Assembly: GCA_937927945.1 (NCBI GenBank)
Contig: CALEYW010000060.1
Span: 1-57,447, forward strand
Direction: 5' to 3'
Length of the DNA: 57,447 nucleotides
DNA from: an uncultured candidate division WPS-2 bacterium
GTDB lineage: Bacteria > Vulcanimicrobiota > Vulcanimicrobiia > Vulcanimicrobiales > Vulcanimicrobiaceae
Part shown: piece by piece, positions 7,853-16,444 of the stretch
How positions within the stretch are numbered: the first letter of the stretch is position 1
Layout: every line of letters starts with the position of its first letter
Made by a program: the position numbers and the translations under genes
The notes under the pieces: generated by a model
What the model saw: the letters and a program-made list of their open reading frames with translations, nothing else
Told to the model about the DNA's origin: nothing
Database searches by the model: none

Positions 7853-8311
7853 ATGCGCATTTGGCGCCTCATGCGGTCCCGCTTTGCGCAGGATCCCTAC
7901 GGTGGCGCGGGCGCGGCGCTCGGCGGCGGCCGATGGAACAGCCGGGGACTCTACGTCGCATACGCTGCCTGGTCGCGCTCGCTCGCAATGCTCGAGCTTC
8001 TCGTTCATGTCACGCGTGACCAGGCGCCTGACGACCTCGTGTTCGTCGGCGCCGAAATCGCCGATGACGCGATCGAGGATCTCGACGTTGCGAGCCTCCC
8101 CCAAGGATGGCGTCGGACGCCGCCGCCGGTCGAACTACGTGCCGTCGGCGACGCATGGATACGGCAGACGCGTGCGCTTGCGCTGCGCGTGCCCTCGGCG
8201 ATCATCCCCCAGGAGCACAACGTTCTGATCAATCCCGAGCATCCGCAGTTTCGCAAAATGACGATCGACGTGCTCGAGGCGGCGTTCGTCGATCCGCGGC
8301 TCATTCGGTAG
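7853..8311 (+). CDS. RES-domain toxin (NAD-degrading)
   Basis: The protein is 152 residues and spans the whole RES domain. Arg27 lies in GGGRWNSRG, Glu48 in LAMLELLVH and Ser115 in LRVPSAIIPQEHNVLINP; these are the residues that name the family. RES toxins degrade NAD+ by phosphorolysis or hydrolysis and stop growth. The gene begins two bases after the antitoxin stop, the standard Xre-RES order. No truncation is visible, so the pair should be functional. Confidence 0.92.
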   Translation: MRIWRLMRSRFAQDPYGGAGAALGGGRWNSRGLYVAYAAWSRSLAMLELLVHVTRDQAPDDLVFVGAEIADDAIEDLDVASLPQGWRRTPPPVELRAVGDAWIRQTRALALRVPSAIIPQEHNVLINPEHPQFRKMTIDVLEAAFVDPRLIR

Positions 8312-8322
8312 CGCGTCGGACG

Positions 8323-9792
8323 ATGTCGTTCTTTCCGGATCGGGGTTCGCGCGTTGCGCTGCACCGGCAGTTGGCGGCGCATCTGCGCGATGCGATCCTG
8401 AGCGGGGAATTGGCCGGCGGGACGCGGCTGCATGCCTCGCGCACGATGGCGGAGCAGCTCGGCGTTTCACGCAACACGGTCACGCAGGCGATCGACCAGC
8501 TCGTCGCCGAGGGGTACCTCGAGACGCGGCTCGGAGCGGGGACGTACGTCGCCGGCGGGCTGCCGCTGCGCGCGCGCGGCGAGCGCGATGCCGCCCCTCC
8601 GCAGCCGGCGCACGTCTCGGCGCGCGTGCGGCGGCTGCTGCCTGCGCCGGCATACGCGGATCCGGACGTCGGCAGTGCGCCGATGCTGTTTCGGCCCGGT
8701 ATCCCCGATCCGGCGCTCTTTCCGGAGGGTGCCTGGCGGCGGCTCGCCCATCGCTGGCTCGACACACCGGCGACGCGCATGTACGGCGATCCGTGCGGCT
8801 ACCGCCCGCTGCGCGAGGCGATCGCCGCGCATCTTCGCCAGACGCGCGGCGTGACGCTCGGCGCCGACAACGTCGTGATCGTCGAAGGGACGCGCGCGGC
8901 GTTGGCGCTGATCTCCGACATCCTGATCGATCCCGGCGACGCCGTTGCAGTCGAGGATCCCGGGTACGGCGCGATTCGCGACGCCGTTTCCGCCGCCGGA
9001 GGGACGGTGGTCCCTGTGCCGCTCGATGGTGAGGGGTTCGACGTCGCGCAGGCGCCGCGCACCGCGCGCTTCGCGTACGTCACGCCGTCGCACCAATATC
9101 CGACCGGCGTCGTGATGGGTTTGCGGCGGCGGCTCGATCTGCTCGCCTGGGCGCGCGCGGCGGAAGCGTACGTCGTCGAAGACGACTACGACGCGGAGTT
9201 CCGTTACGACGGCGCGCCGCTGCCGGCGCTGCAAGGTCTCGACGACGCGCGCGTGCTGTACGTCGGAACGTTCAGCAAGACACTTGCACCGGCGCTGCGG
9301 GTCGCGTGGATCGTCGTTCCCGACGCCTTGCTCGACGCGGTGCGGGCGGCGCGCACCGTGACCTCGGCCGGGCCGTCGTTTCCGGTGCAGGGCACGCTCG
9401 CCGCGCTCGTCGGCGAGGGACACTTCGCGCTGCACGTGCGCCGCGCGTCGGCTCGGTACCGCGAGCGGCGCGACGCGCTCGTCGCCGCGCTGCGAGATCG
9501 GCTGGGAGGGGAAATGCGGCTCGAAGGTGCGGCGACCGGATTGCATCTGACGGCCCGCTTCGACGGCGACGACGTCGCGCTGAGCGCGGCGGCGCAACAA
9601 CGCGGCGTCGTCGCGCCGGCGCTCTCGCGATATGCCGCCGCGACGGGCGGTCCGAGCGGGCTTGTGCTGGGCTTCGCGACCGGGGAAGCGCCGGCGATCG
9701 CGCGCGCGGTCGAGCGTCTCGCCGATGCGTACGACGCCATGCGGCACCCGCCGGCGCGTATCGATCGGCTCTCGACCGACTCGTCGCGCTGA
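8323..9792 (+). CDS. MocR/PdxR-family regulator (GntR HTH plus aminotransferase fold)
   Basis: The protein is 489 residues. Residues 1-80 form a GntR winged helix (LHRQLAAHLRDAILSGELAG, then TMAEQLGVSRNTVTQAIDQL). The remainder is a fold-type I aminotransferase domain with the PLP-binding lysine at Lys319 in GTFSKTLAPALRVAW. MocR proteins sense PLP, GABA or related amines and control neighbouring genes. The next gene is a pyridoxamine-phosphate-oxidase-like flavoprotein 14 bases downstream, a plausible target linked to vitamin B6. Start 8323 matches the family N-terminus; the frame is open further upstream, but that part overlaps the RES gene. Confidence 0.92.
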   Translation: MSFFPDRGSRVALHRQLAAHLRDAILSGELAGGTRLHASRTMAEQLGVSRNTVTQAIDQLVAEGYLETRLGAGTYVAGGLPLRARGERDAAPPQPAHVSARVRRLLPAPAYADPDVGSAPMLFRPGIPDPALFPEGAWRRLAHRWLDTPATRMYGDPCGYRPLREAIAAHLRQTRGVTLGADNVVIVEGTRAALALISDILIDPGDAVAVEDPGYGAIRDAVSAAGGTVVPVPLDGEGFDVAQAPRTARFAYVTPSHQYPTGVVMGLRRRLDLLAWARAAEAYVVEDDYDAEFRYDGAPLPALQGLDDARVLYVGTFSKTLAPALRVAWIVVPDALLDAVRAARTVTSAGPSFPVQGTLAALVGEGHFALHVRRASARYRERRDALVAALRDRLGGEMRLEGAATGLHLTARFDGDDVALSAAAQQRGVVAPALSRYAAATGGPSGLVLGFATGEAPAIARAVERLADAYDAMRHPPARIDRLSTDSSR

Positions 9793-9806
9793 CGTAGGAT
9801 CGACGC

Positions 9807-10430
9807 ATGCCCGCACCGACCCGTATCACCCGGCTCGCCGAACGCGCGTCGTACGACCGCGAGACCCTCGATGCGATCCTCGACGCCGCGTACGTTGCCC
9901 ACGTCGGCGTCGTCGTCGACGGTGCGCCCGCGGTCATCCCGATGGCCTGCGCGCGGGTCGGCGACGAACTCGTCCTGCACGGTTCCACCCGCGCCGGGAT
10001 CCTCTCGCTGATTGCCGACGGAACGCCGCTTTGCGCGACGGTGACGCATCTCGACGGCCTCGTCCTCGCGCGCAGCGCCTTCCATTCGTCGATGAATTAC
10101 CGCTCCGCGGCGGTGCATGGCGTCGCGCGCGTCGTCGACGATCGCGACGAGAAGGTCCGCTACCTCGACGCGCTGGTCGATCATCTGCTGCCCGGGCGGC
10201 GCGCCGAGCTTCGCGCGATGGACGAGGGCGAACTGCTCGCCACGCAGGTCGTCGCGATCCCGCTCGATGCGTTCTCCGCGAAGATCCGCACCGGCGGGCC
10301 GAAGGACGCGCCGGAAGATAACCTGCCGGACGTGTGGGGCGGCGTGATTCCGCTGACGCTGACGAAGGGCATGCCGCAAGCCGACGCGACGACCGCGCCG
10401 GGCATCGCGGCGCCTCGCCTTACGGCGTAA
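9807..10430 (+). CDS. Pyridoxamine 5'-phosphate oxidase-like flavin-binding protein
   Basis: The protein is 207 residues. The split-barrel flavin-binding fold of the COG3467/NimA-like group is visible: AYVAHVGVVVDGAPAVIPMA, ELVLHGSTRAG, LCATVTHLDGLVLARSAFHS, and MNYRSAAVHGVARVV. The binding surface around HGS and SMNYRS resembles FMN/F420-binding members, which reduce small substrates or store flavin. A TAGGA Shine-Dalgarno lies about seven bases upstream of ATG 9807. It follows the MocR regulator in the same direction and probably responds to it. The exact substrate is unknown. Confidence 0.82.
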   Translation: MPAPTRITRLAERASYDRETLDAILDAAYVAHVGVVVDGAPAVIPMACARVGDELVLHGSTRAGILSLIADGTPLCATVTHLDGLVLARSAFHSSMNYRSAAVHGVARVVDDRDEKVRYLDALVDHLLPGRRAELRAMDEGELLATQVVAIPLDAFSAKIRTGGPKDAPEDNLPDVWGGVIPLTLTKGMPQADATTAPGIAAPRLTA

Positions 10431-11391
10431 GAAGCAGCTTTCCGGTCGTCGCGCGCGCTTCCAGGTCGCGGTGCGCCTGCGCCGCGTCTGCCAGCGGGTA
10501 CGTCGCGCCGATGCGTGGGCGGAGCTTCCCGGCCTCGACGAGGCTGAAGAGCTCGCGAGCGCGGCCGAGCAGTTCCTCGCGCGTGCGCATGTAGTCCCCG
10601 GCCGTCGGACGGGTGAAAAAGATCGAACCGGCGGCCATGAGCCTGGCGGGGTCGATCGGCGGCACCGGGCCGCTGGCGTTGCCGTACACCACCAGCATGC
10701 CGCGCGGACGCAGCACGCTCAGCGAGCGTTCCCACGTGTCTTTGCCGACCGAGTCGTACGCCACGTCGACGCCGTGTTCGCCGACCAGCGCGCGCGTTGC
10801 GTCGGCGAAGTCGGCCTGCGCGTACACGATCACGTCGTCGGCACCCGCTTCGCGAGCGATTTTCGCCTTCGCGTCGGTTCCCACCGTCGCGATGACGCGC
10901 GCGCCGCGGGCCTTCGCGATTTGCACCAGCAGCGCACCGACGCCGCCCGCGGCCGCATGCACGAGCGCGACGTGACCGGGGTGCAGCGCGAACGTGTCGG
11001 TCGCCAGATACTGCGCCGTGATGCCCTGCAGCATCAGCGCGCACGCCGCGCCGTCGTCGATGCCGTCGGGGATCGGGATCAGCCAGCGCACGTCGACGAC
11101 GTTGGCCGGCGCGTAGCCGCCGAAGCCCACGTGCGTATACGCAACCCGCTCGCCGACCCGCACGCCGCTGACGCCCTCGCCGAGCGCTTCGACGACGCCG
11201 GCGCCTTCGCGCCCGGGGATGAACGGCAGCGGCGCCTTGTAGAGGCCCGTGCGCTGGTACACGTCGATGTAGTTGATTCCCGCGGCGCTCTGCCGCACCA
11301 GCACTTGGCCGGGCCCCGGCGACGGGGTGGGGACGTCGACGAGCTGCAAAACTTCAGGCCCGCCGTTGCGGTCGACTCGAATCGCGTTCAC
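10420..11391 (-). CDS. qor: Zinc-independent quinone oxidoreductase (MDR superfamily)
   Basis: The protein is 323 residues. The N-terminal GroES-like domain contains INYIDVYQRTGLYKAPLPFI and PGREGAGVVEALG. The Rossmann domain contains HAAAGGVGALLVQIAKARGA. Zinc ligands of alcohol dehydrogenases are absent, which is typical of NADPH:quinone reductase (QOR). It should reduce quinones or enones with NADPH. Start is taken as GTG 11391 (VNAIRVDRNGGPEVLQLVDV) because homology begins there; the frame is open upstream to 11526 without similarity. It converges on the PPOX gene with an 11-base overlap. Confidence 0.9.
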   Translation of the reverse strand: MNAIRVDRNGGPEVLQLVDVPTPSPGPGQVLVRQSAAGINYIDVYQRTGLYKAPLPFIPGREGAGVVEALGEGVSGVRVGERVAYTHVGFGGYAPANVVDVRWLIPIPDGIDDGAACALMLQGITAQYLATDTFALHPGHVALVHAAAGGVGALLVQIAKARGARVIATVGTDAKAKIAREAGADDVIVYAQADFADATRALVGEHGVDVAYDSVGKDTWERSLSVLRPRGMLVVYGNASGPVPPIDPARLMAAGSIFFTRPTAGDYMRTREELLGRARELFSLVEAGKLRPRIGATYPLADAAQAHRDLEARATTGKLLLTP

Positions 11392-11416
11392 AAGGTCTCT
11401 GGACCGCGAAAGCGGG

Positions 11417-11437
11417 GCGCCGGTTTCCAGCCGGCGC
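11417..11437. promoter_or_regulatory. Inverted repeat between qor and the divergent small gene
   Basis: Perfect 7-base arms, GCGCCGG and CCGGCGC, flank a 7-base spacer (TTTCCAG). It lies 26 bases upstream of the qor start and 21 upstream of the small plus-strand gene, so it could be an operator serving both. No regulator is adjacent. Confidence 0.35.
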
Positions 11438-11522
11438 AGCAGTGGTACATTCCCGAGATGGAACGCCCCGATCTGTACCAGGACGATCTCACCGAAGAGC
11501 GCTACCGTTCCGATTTGCATGG

Positions 11523-11680
11523 ACATCTATTCCAGGCATTTCCTTCCTGCTTCTACGCCGCCGGTTTCACCGCGAAGTTCTCCTCGCGGCCAGTGCCTTC
11601 GGCTCCACAGGCTGACGCGGGTGAACTCTCCGCGTATCGTGCGAGGTTGCGCGCCGCGTTGACATCGCGGTCGTGGGACG
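11523..11680 (-). ncRNA. Candidate omega (re)RNA of the IS607 TnpB
   Basis: In TnpB elements the guide RNA is transcribed from the 3' end of tnpB through the right end of the element, and the guide itself is flanking host DNA. The corresponding interval here is the tnpB 3' end plus the 30 bases to the proposed element boundary at 11523. The guide would then be the plus-strand complement of about 11500-11522. Position is inferred from family knowledge; no fold was computed. Confidence 0.4.
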
Positions 11681-12749
11681 TGTCGCACGACACGCACGTC
11701 CAAGTGCGCTCGGTGAGCGCGAGAAACTCGTTCTTCGCGCAGCACGTCGAGCAGAGTTTCGAGGATGGGAACCATCGGTCGGCGACAACGATGGTCGAGC
11801 CCGCCATCGCAGCTTTATATTGCAACTGCCGTCGAAACTCGAAGAAACCAACATCGGCAATCGCACGAGAGAGATTCCGATTCGCGAGCATGCCGGCCAC
11901 GTTCAGATCCTCGATGACCATGGTTCGGTAGCGCGTGAGCGAGGTCGTCAGTTTATGCAGCGCGTCCGTGCGAATGTCGGCGACCCGCCGGTGCAATCGT
12001 GCGAGCTTGGTTTTCGCCTTGGCACGATTGCGCGAGCCGCGCTGCTTGCGGGAGAGCGAACGAGAAAGCCGTTTGAGCTTTTGTAAATACCTCCTCAATG
12101 GCTTGGGAGCGGCTACCTTCGAACCCTCGCTGAGTGTGGCGAGTGCGGTGATGCCAAGGTCGACGCCGACAACCGTGTCGTCGATGCGAACGTCGGGCTC
12201 GTGCTCCACCTCAATGGCGAAGCTTGCATACCAGGCATCGGCCTCTCGCGAGATCGTTGCCGAGAGGATGCGTCCGGCAAAGCGCACCTCCTCCCGCATC
12301 GCCACCCAGCCAATGATCGGAAGATTGACCCGCTTGCCGTTGGTGCGCACGGCGTCGGGATGGTGCTTATCTGGTCCGTTGTCGGCCCGGAAGCCGTCGT
12401 GGCGACGCTTCTTCTTGAACGTCGGGACCCTCACGCGCTTCCAAGGAAGCTCTTTGCGTCGGTACTTCTTGAGATCCTCGAAGAAGTTGGCGTAGGCGCG
12501 GCCAAGGTTCTTGATTCCCTGCTGCGGCGCGTTTTTCGTCACTTCGCGCATCCATGGGAACTGCTCGTGCTTAAGCGCGTTGAGTTGCTTGCGCAGCGCG
12601 GCCTCCGAGGGCTTCTCGCCGGCGGCGTACTGCCGCTGCCATTCCGCCAGCGCCCAGTTATAGGCGAAACGTGCGACGCCACACGCGCGAGCAAAGTACG
12701 ATTCCTGATCTGCTGTTGGAACCAGGCGAATTCGATGTGCAAGGATCAT
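11553..12749 (-). CDS. tnpB: TnpB, RNA-guided nuclease of IS607
   Basis: The protein is 398 residues. The N-terminal OrfB helix-turn-helix domain starts MILAHRIRLVPTADQESYFA. The RuvC-like core has the first Asp in VVGVDLGITALATL, Glu in MVIEDLNVAGML, and the last Asp in SHDRDVNAARNLARY. The zinc ribbon CSTC...CVSC lies between the second and third catalytic residues. All catalytic residues are present. TnpB is a guide-RNA-directed DNA nuclease, ancestral to Cas12, that promotes transposon retention. The ATG at 12749 overlaps the tnpA stop. The longer frame to 12830 overlaps tnpA and lacks homology. Confidence 0.93.
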   Translation of the reverse strand: MILAHRIRLVPTADQESYFARACGVARFAYNWALAEWQRQYAAGEKPSEAALRKQLNALKHEQFPWMREVTKNAPQQGIKNLGRAYANFFEDLKKYRRKELPWKRVRVPTFKKKRRHDGFRADNGPDKHHPDAVRTNGKRVNLPIIGWVAMREEVRFAGRILSATISREADAWYASFAIEVEHEPDVRIDDTVVGVDLGITALATLSEGSKVAAPKPLRRYLQKLKRLSRSLSRKQRGSRNRAKAKTKLARLHRRVADIRTDALHKLTTSLTRYRTMVIEDLNVAGMLANRNLSRAIADVGFFEFRRQLQYKAAMAGSTIVVADRWFPSSKLCSTCCAKNEFLALTERTWTCVSCDTSHDRDVNAARNLARYAESSPASACGAEGTGREENFAVKPAA

Positions 12750-13321
12750 GTGTGCGGCTCGCGCGCCAATGCACGCTCGATGCTGATTGCACGGTTGCGA
12801 GCGGAGCGACGGCCGTACAACCGCGCACAAAAGCTCGTGAGGATAGCAATCATGTCCTGCACGAGATCATCGTTCATCTCAGAGGGGTCCACGACGATGA
12901 GCCGGCGGCCGGATGCGGCGAGTGCGGCTTCGAGATACTCCGCACCGAAGCGCGCAAAACGATCCCGATGTTCGACCACCACCGCGCCGATCTTCGCGTC
13001 AGACAACAAGCGAAGCAGTTTACGACGTTTGCCGTTCAGACCGGACCCGACCTCGGCGACTGCTTCAACCACATGCAAATCACGCTCGGCGGCGTACTGC
13101 GAGAGCCGCGCCAGCTGTCGGTCGAGATCGTTGCGCTGATCGTGGCTGCTGACCCGCGCGTAGAGCGCAACCGCGGATGGCTGCTCGTCCACGGGTGCAT
13201 CGACAAGGATCGTGCCGCTCGGCAATTGCCGCCACGACACCGGCATCGCATCATCCTTCACCCAGCGCCAAGCCGTCTTATACGAAATGCCTTGCCGCCG
13301 CGCCCACTCGACCAGCTTCAC
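12746..13321 (-). CDS. tnpA: IS607 TnpA, serine recombinase
   Basis: The protein is 191 residues. The N-terminal MerR-like helix-turn-helix is LVEWARRQGISYKTAWRWVK. The resolvase domain begins VALYARVSSHDQ, with the catalytic serine at about residue 58. It continues with DLDRQLARLSQYA and EHRDRFARFG. This domain order, DNA-binding first and catalytic second, is diagnostic of IS607 transposase. It cuts and rejoins through a covalent serine-DNA intermediate and needs only a GG-type target. Translation starts at GTG 13321; a purine-rich AGCAGGG lies just ahead. The last base pairs overlap tnpB (ATGA). Confidence 0.93.
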   Translation of the reverse strand: MKLVEWARRQGISYKTAWRWVKDDAMPVSWRQLPSGTILVDAPVDEQPSAVALYARVSSHDQRNDLDRQLARLSQYAAERDLHVVEAVAEVGSGLNGKRRKLLRLLSDAKIGAVVVEHRDRFARFGAEYLEAALAASGRRLIVVDPSEMNDDLVQDMIAILTSFCARLYGRRSARNRAISIERALAREPHT

Positions 13322-13489
13322 CCTGCTAGGTTATCACGCGAACGTATGTTTGGCGATGCCTGACCATTCTTCGCGGGATAGCTTGGAGCCCTTCGCCCGC
13401 GAAACGCGACGAAGAAGCCGCAAGCGAGGAGCTGGACCCGGACGTCGACCCCGACGACGACGACGATGCGGAATCGCCCTAGCGACCCG

Positions 13490-14125
13490 CTAGTTCAGTT
13501 CGCGGCCGGGTGACGTGCCCGGCACGCGCGGCACCGGCTCTTCGCTCGCCGTATCGGTCGTGCTCGGGACGTGGCGCGCCTCGCGGGCCGCGTCCTCGAC
13601 CATCCCCATCGACTCGGCTTGGGCTTGGGTCGACTCACCGCGTGCGGCCGCGCTATCGCTATGGAACAAATACGCCGACGACGTCGGGTCGAGCGCTCCG
13701 GGAGGCGCCTGCTCGACCATCGTCGCGAAATGCTGCAGATCGTGCTCCAGGCGCCGTTCGAACTCGCCGCCGGCGCCGAGCGCCTCACCGATGCTGCCCA
13801 GAACCCCGGCCGGCGGCTGGTAGTCGACCTCGACCGTCACGCGCGTGCGGTCCGGACCGGCCGGTACGAACGTCACCCGGCCGCTGTTCGAGACGCCGTC
13901 GACCGAACGCCAGCCGATTTGCCGGTCCGGAATCCAGTCCTCGTTCACCGCGTCCCACTCGTGCCGTCCGATCACGTCCGCGACCCAGTGGCTGCGCTCG
14001 TCGTCGAGATAGGTCACTTCCTTCACGAAGGTCATGAACTTCGGATAGTCGTTGAAATGCGTGTAGAGCTGGTAGACCTGGTGCACCGGTGCGTTGACGG
14101 TGACCGAAGCGGTGTGCTCCGCCAT
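13490..14125 (-). CDS. SRPBCC (polyketide cyclase/START-like) lipid- or ligand-binding protein
   Basis: The protein is 211 residues. Residues 1-150 form an SRPBCC fold: ASVTVNAPVHQVYQLYTHFN, DYPKFMTFVKEVTYL, then RHEWDAVNEDWIPDRQIGWR and TRVTVEVDYQPP. It resembles coenzyme Q-binding and Ribosome-association toxin-like START proteins. A ~60-residue Ser/Ala/Glu-rich tail follows and looks disordered. An AGAGGGG Shine-Dalgarno precedes ATG 14125; the frame is open upstream without homology. It is divergent from the BrkB-type membrane protein. The ligand is unknown. Confidence 0.82.
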   Translation of the reverse strand: MAEHTASVTVNAPVHQVYQLYTHFNDYPKFMTFVKEVTYLDDERSHWVADVIGRHEWDAVNEDWIPDRQIGWRSVDGVSNSGRVTFVPAGPDRTRVTVEVDYQPPAGVLGSIGEALGAGGEFERRLEHDLQHFATMVEQAPPGALDPTSSAYLFHSDSAAARGESTQAQAESMGMVEDAAREARHVPSTTDTASEEPVPRVPGTSPGRELN

Positions 14126-14222
14126 GCGAACCCCTCTGCTGTCGTCTCGGAGTTTTACCATACCCGCGCGGGCACCGTTCATGCGAGTCGCGGCTTCCCG
14201 CGCTGGGTATGCATCGCTCGCG

Positions 14223-15209
14223 ATGCATCTCGACGTCAGCCTGCTCAAGACCACGCTCGAGCGCTTCAACGCCGACAAGGTCCCGCGGCTCGCAGCCGCG
14301 CTGTCGTACACGACGATCTTCGCGATCGCGCCGGTGTTCATCGTGATCATCGCGATCGCCGGTTACGCGATCGGTGTGGCCAGCGGGACCGGTCACGGTC
14401 ACCACGTCGTCGAGGACCGCATGCTCGCCGCGATCCAAGGCTCGGCCGGTAAGGAAGCGGCCGACACGGTGCGCCAGATGGTGACGGCCGCGTTCGCCAA
14501 GCAGGGGCAGTCGATCGTCGCGCAGGTCGTCGGCTGGATTCTCCTGTTCGTCGGCGCGCTGGGACTCTTCGCGGCGCTTCAGGACGCGCTCAACACCGTG
14601 TGGGACGCGCGGCCGCCGAAGAAGGGACTCGTGCTTGCTATCCGCGATCGGCTCGCGTCGTTCGGCATGCTGCTCGCCATCGCGTTCCTGCTGCTCGTGA
14701 CGTCGGTCGTCAACGCCGGCATCGGGATCGTCTCGACGCGTCTCGTCGCGCTGCTACCGTTCCCCGGCGCCGGCCTGCTCTTCACCGTCGTGAACTGGGT
14801 CGTCTCGATCGCGTTGATCGCCGTGCTGTTCGCGGTGATGTACAAATACCTTCCCGACGTGAAGATCGCGTGGGAAGACGTGCGCGTCGGCGCGGTCGTT
14901 ACCGCCGTCGCGTTCGTGCTCGGTCAAAGCCTGATCGCACTATACCTCGCGCACGCCGGCGTCGCGTCGGGGTACGGTGCGGCGGGTTCGCTCGTCGTGC
15001 TGCTGCTGTGGATCTACTACTCGTCGTTGATCCTGCTGCTCGGCGCGGAGTTCACGCGCGTGTACGCCGAGCGCCACGGCTCGCACGCGGCCGGCAGCGC
15101 GCCGCTACGGCCGAGCGGAGGCGCTTCCACTGACGAGGCGAGTTCCGGACCACTTCTCGAACGGCTGGACGCGGCGGAACACCGACCACCAGCCGACGAG
15201 CACGCATAA
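14223..15209 (+). CDS. YihY/BrkB-family inner-membrane protein
   Basis: The protein is 328 residues with about six hydrophobic segments. The family signature near the N-terminus is RLAAALSYTTIFAIAPVFIV. Later come ALGLFAALQDALNTVW and the C-terminal membrane segment YGAAGSLVVLLLWIYYSSLI followed by LLLGAEFTRVY. The function is not settled; YihY was once misnamed RNase BN. A ~40-residue polar tail follows. The start is uncertain: ATG 14223 and 14181 are both in frame and neither has a clear Shine-Dalgarno. The 3' end overlaps the converging M48-RDD gene by about 105 bases. Confidence 0.88.
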   Translation: MHLDVSLLKTTLERFNADKVPRLAAALSYTTIFAIAPVFIVIIAIAGYAIGVASGTGHGHHVVEDRMLAAIQGSAGKEAADTVRQMVTAAFAKQGQSIVAQVVGWILLFVGALGLFAALQDALNTVWDARPPKKGLVLAIRDRLASFGMLLAIAFLLLVTSVVNAGIGIVSTRLVALLPFPGAGLLFTVVNWVVSIALIAVLFAVMYKYLPDVKIAWEDVRVGAVVTAVAFVLGQSLIALYLAHAGVASGYGAAGSLVVLLLWIYYSSLILLLGAEFTRVYAERHGSHAAGSAPLRPSGGASTDEASSGPLLERLDAAEHRPPADEHA

Positions 15210-16433
15210 GCTCACGAGAAACGACAGGTAGCGCCCCACCGCGCGCCCCAAGCCGATCCGCCCGCCGCGGTCGACGCCGACGACGCGCAGATCGGACACC
15301 ATCATCCCGAACGTCTGGCCCGCCAGCGCGACGAGCACGATGACGTATACCGGGAACACAAACCACAAAAGGGCGTTGTGGGCGACTACCGGCAGGTTGA
15401 CGATCGAGAGCGCTTGCGCGATCCCGGCAGTGTCCTTGTCGGCGGCGAGCTCTTTGGCGATCCGGGCGGTGCCGGACGTGGGAGGGCGCGTCACCAGATC
15501 GACGGCCGGAATCAGCGTTTGGATGACCACGACGTCGATCGCCAGCGCCCACGCGCGTCGCCAGAAGCCGGCGTAGGCGGGGCCGCTCGTCTCCGCAACG
15601 TTCGACGCCGCGGCGTTCGCGGCGAAGCGCTTCGACCACGTCAGGTAGAGCGGGTCGCGCGCGAAACGGTGCAGCGCCGCGACGCGATTCGTCGCGTACG
15701 GCGTCGACGCGGTCCACTCGGCCATGCGCAGGGACGGCTCCGCGTCGAGCTCTTTGAGCTGCTCGGCGAACGCGCCCAGATCGATCTTGCGGCCGACCGA
15801 CTGGAACGTCGAGACGGCGATCGCGCGGAGCGCGGTTTCGAGCGATCCGCAGCACAGCAGGCCGACCCGGTCGGCCGTGTAGTCGATCTTGCGCAGCCAC
15901 GCACCGAACGCCACCGCGATCACCCCGTTTTCGCGGCCGTTCGAACTGAGCAGCGAGGAGAAGCGCGTGTGTCCCGAGGCGATGTGCCCGAGCTCGCGGC
16001 CGACGAGAAAGCGCAGCTCATCGTCGCTGAAGTGCTCGACGAACTGTGCCGAGATCACGATCGCGTACGGCGCGCCGATGCCGATCCCCACCACCGGAAC
16101 GAACGGGTCGTCGCGCACGAACACGTGCGGCGCCGGCATGCGCAGCATCCTCGCGCACTCTTCGACCACCGCGTGCACGTGCGCGAACTGTCCGGCGTGG
16201 ACGCGCAAACCGCCGCCCAGCAGCCGGCCGCGAGCGAACGCGACGTACACCATCGCGACGACGACCAGCAAGGCCAGCTCGGGATAGGTGATCTGGTGCT
16301 GCAGCACCGCGCCGATGACGAAGATGCTCAGCGGAAGCGAGAGCAGCGTCCAGACGAACGTCGCGTTCTCGCCGCGGACGCGTAACGACTCGCGTCCTTG
16401 AAAGGGCGTCATCGGCGTCGTCGTCGGCAGCAC
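15105..16433 (-). CDS. M48-like peptidase fused to an RDD membrane domain, altered zinc motif
   Basis: The protein is 442 residues. Two N-terminal membrane helices (about 20-70) precede an M48 (HtpX/Ste24-like) domain: SAQFVEHFSDDELRFLVGRE, LGHIASGH. Where zinc peptidases have HExxH, this protein has Arg146-Glu147-Leu-Gly-His150. The first His codon CAC appears as CGC, one transition away. The C-terminal half, from AYAGFWRRAWALAIDVVVI to the end, is an RDD domain with further membrane helices. GTG 16433 was chosen for an AGGGAGGG Shine-Dalgarno; ATG 16412 is an alternative. It is the last gene in the ubiD-ubiA-SBP run, 11 bases after the SBP stop. Confidence 0.8.
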   Translation of the reverse strand: MLPTTTPMTPFQGRESLRVRGENATFVWTLLSLPLSIFVIGAVLQHQITYPELALLVVVAMVYVAFARGRLLGGGLRVHAGQFAHVHAVVEECARMLRMPAPHVFVRDDPFVPVVGIGIGAPYAIVISAQFVEHFSDDELRFLVGRELGHIASGHTRFSSLLSSNGRENGVIAVAFGAWLRKIDYTADRVGLLCCGSLETALRAIAVSTFQSVGRKIDLGAFAEQLKELDAEPSLRMAEWTASTPYATNRVAALHRFARDPLYLTWSKRFAANAAASNVAETSGPAYAGFWRRAWALAIDVVVIQTLIPAVDLVTRPPTSGTARIAKELAADKDTAGIAQALSIVNLPVVAHNALLWFVFPVYVIVLVALAGQTFGMMVSDLRVVGVDRGGRIGLGRAVGRYLSFLVSLCVLVGWWSVFRRVQPFEKWSGTRLVSGSASARP

Positions 16434-16444
16434 GGGCCCTCCCT

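Larger units (their letters stand above)
11523..13376 (-). mobile_element. IS607-family insertion sequence
   Basis: The element is about 1,854 bases and contains tnpA (serine recombinase) and tnpB in the usual order, overlapping by ATGA. The boundaries are proposed at GG dinucleotides (11521-11522 and 13375-13376), because joining there restores an open frame in the host. No terminal inverted repeats or target duplication are expected in this family. Both genes look intact, so the element may be active. Confidence 0.8.
11458..13482 (+). pseudogene. Small acidic protein gene split by IS607
   Basis: The 5' part, 11458-11522, reads MERPDLYQDDLTEERYRSDL then H and the first two bases of a Gly codon. 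The 3' part, 13377-13482, continues in the same frame when one GG is kept at the junction: (G)IAWSPSPAKRDEEAASEELD, then PDVDPDDDDDAESP and TAG. Joined, they give a 56-residue strongly acidic protein. No known domain is recognised. IS607 elements insert without target duplication at GG, so exact removal of 11523-13376 restores the frame. The two halves have ordinary coding character for this genome. That it was a gene is inferred from frame restoration only. Confidence 0.6.
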
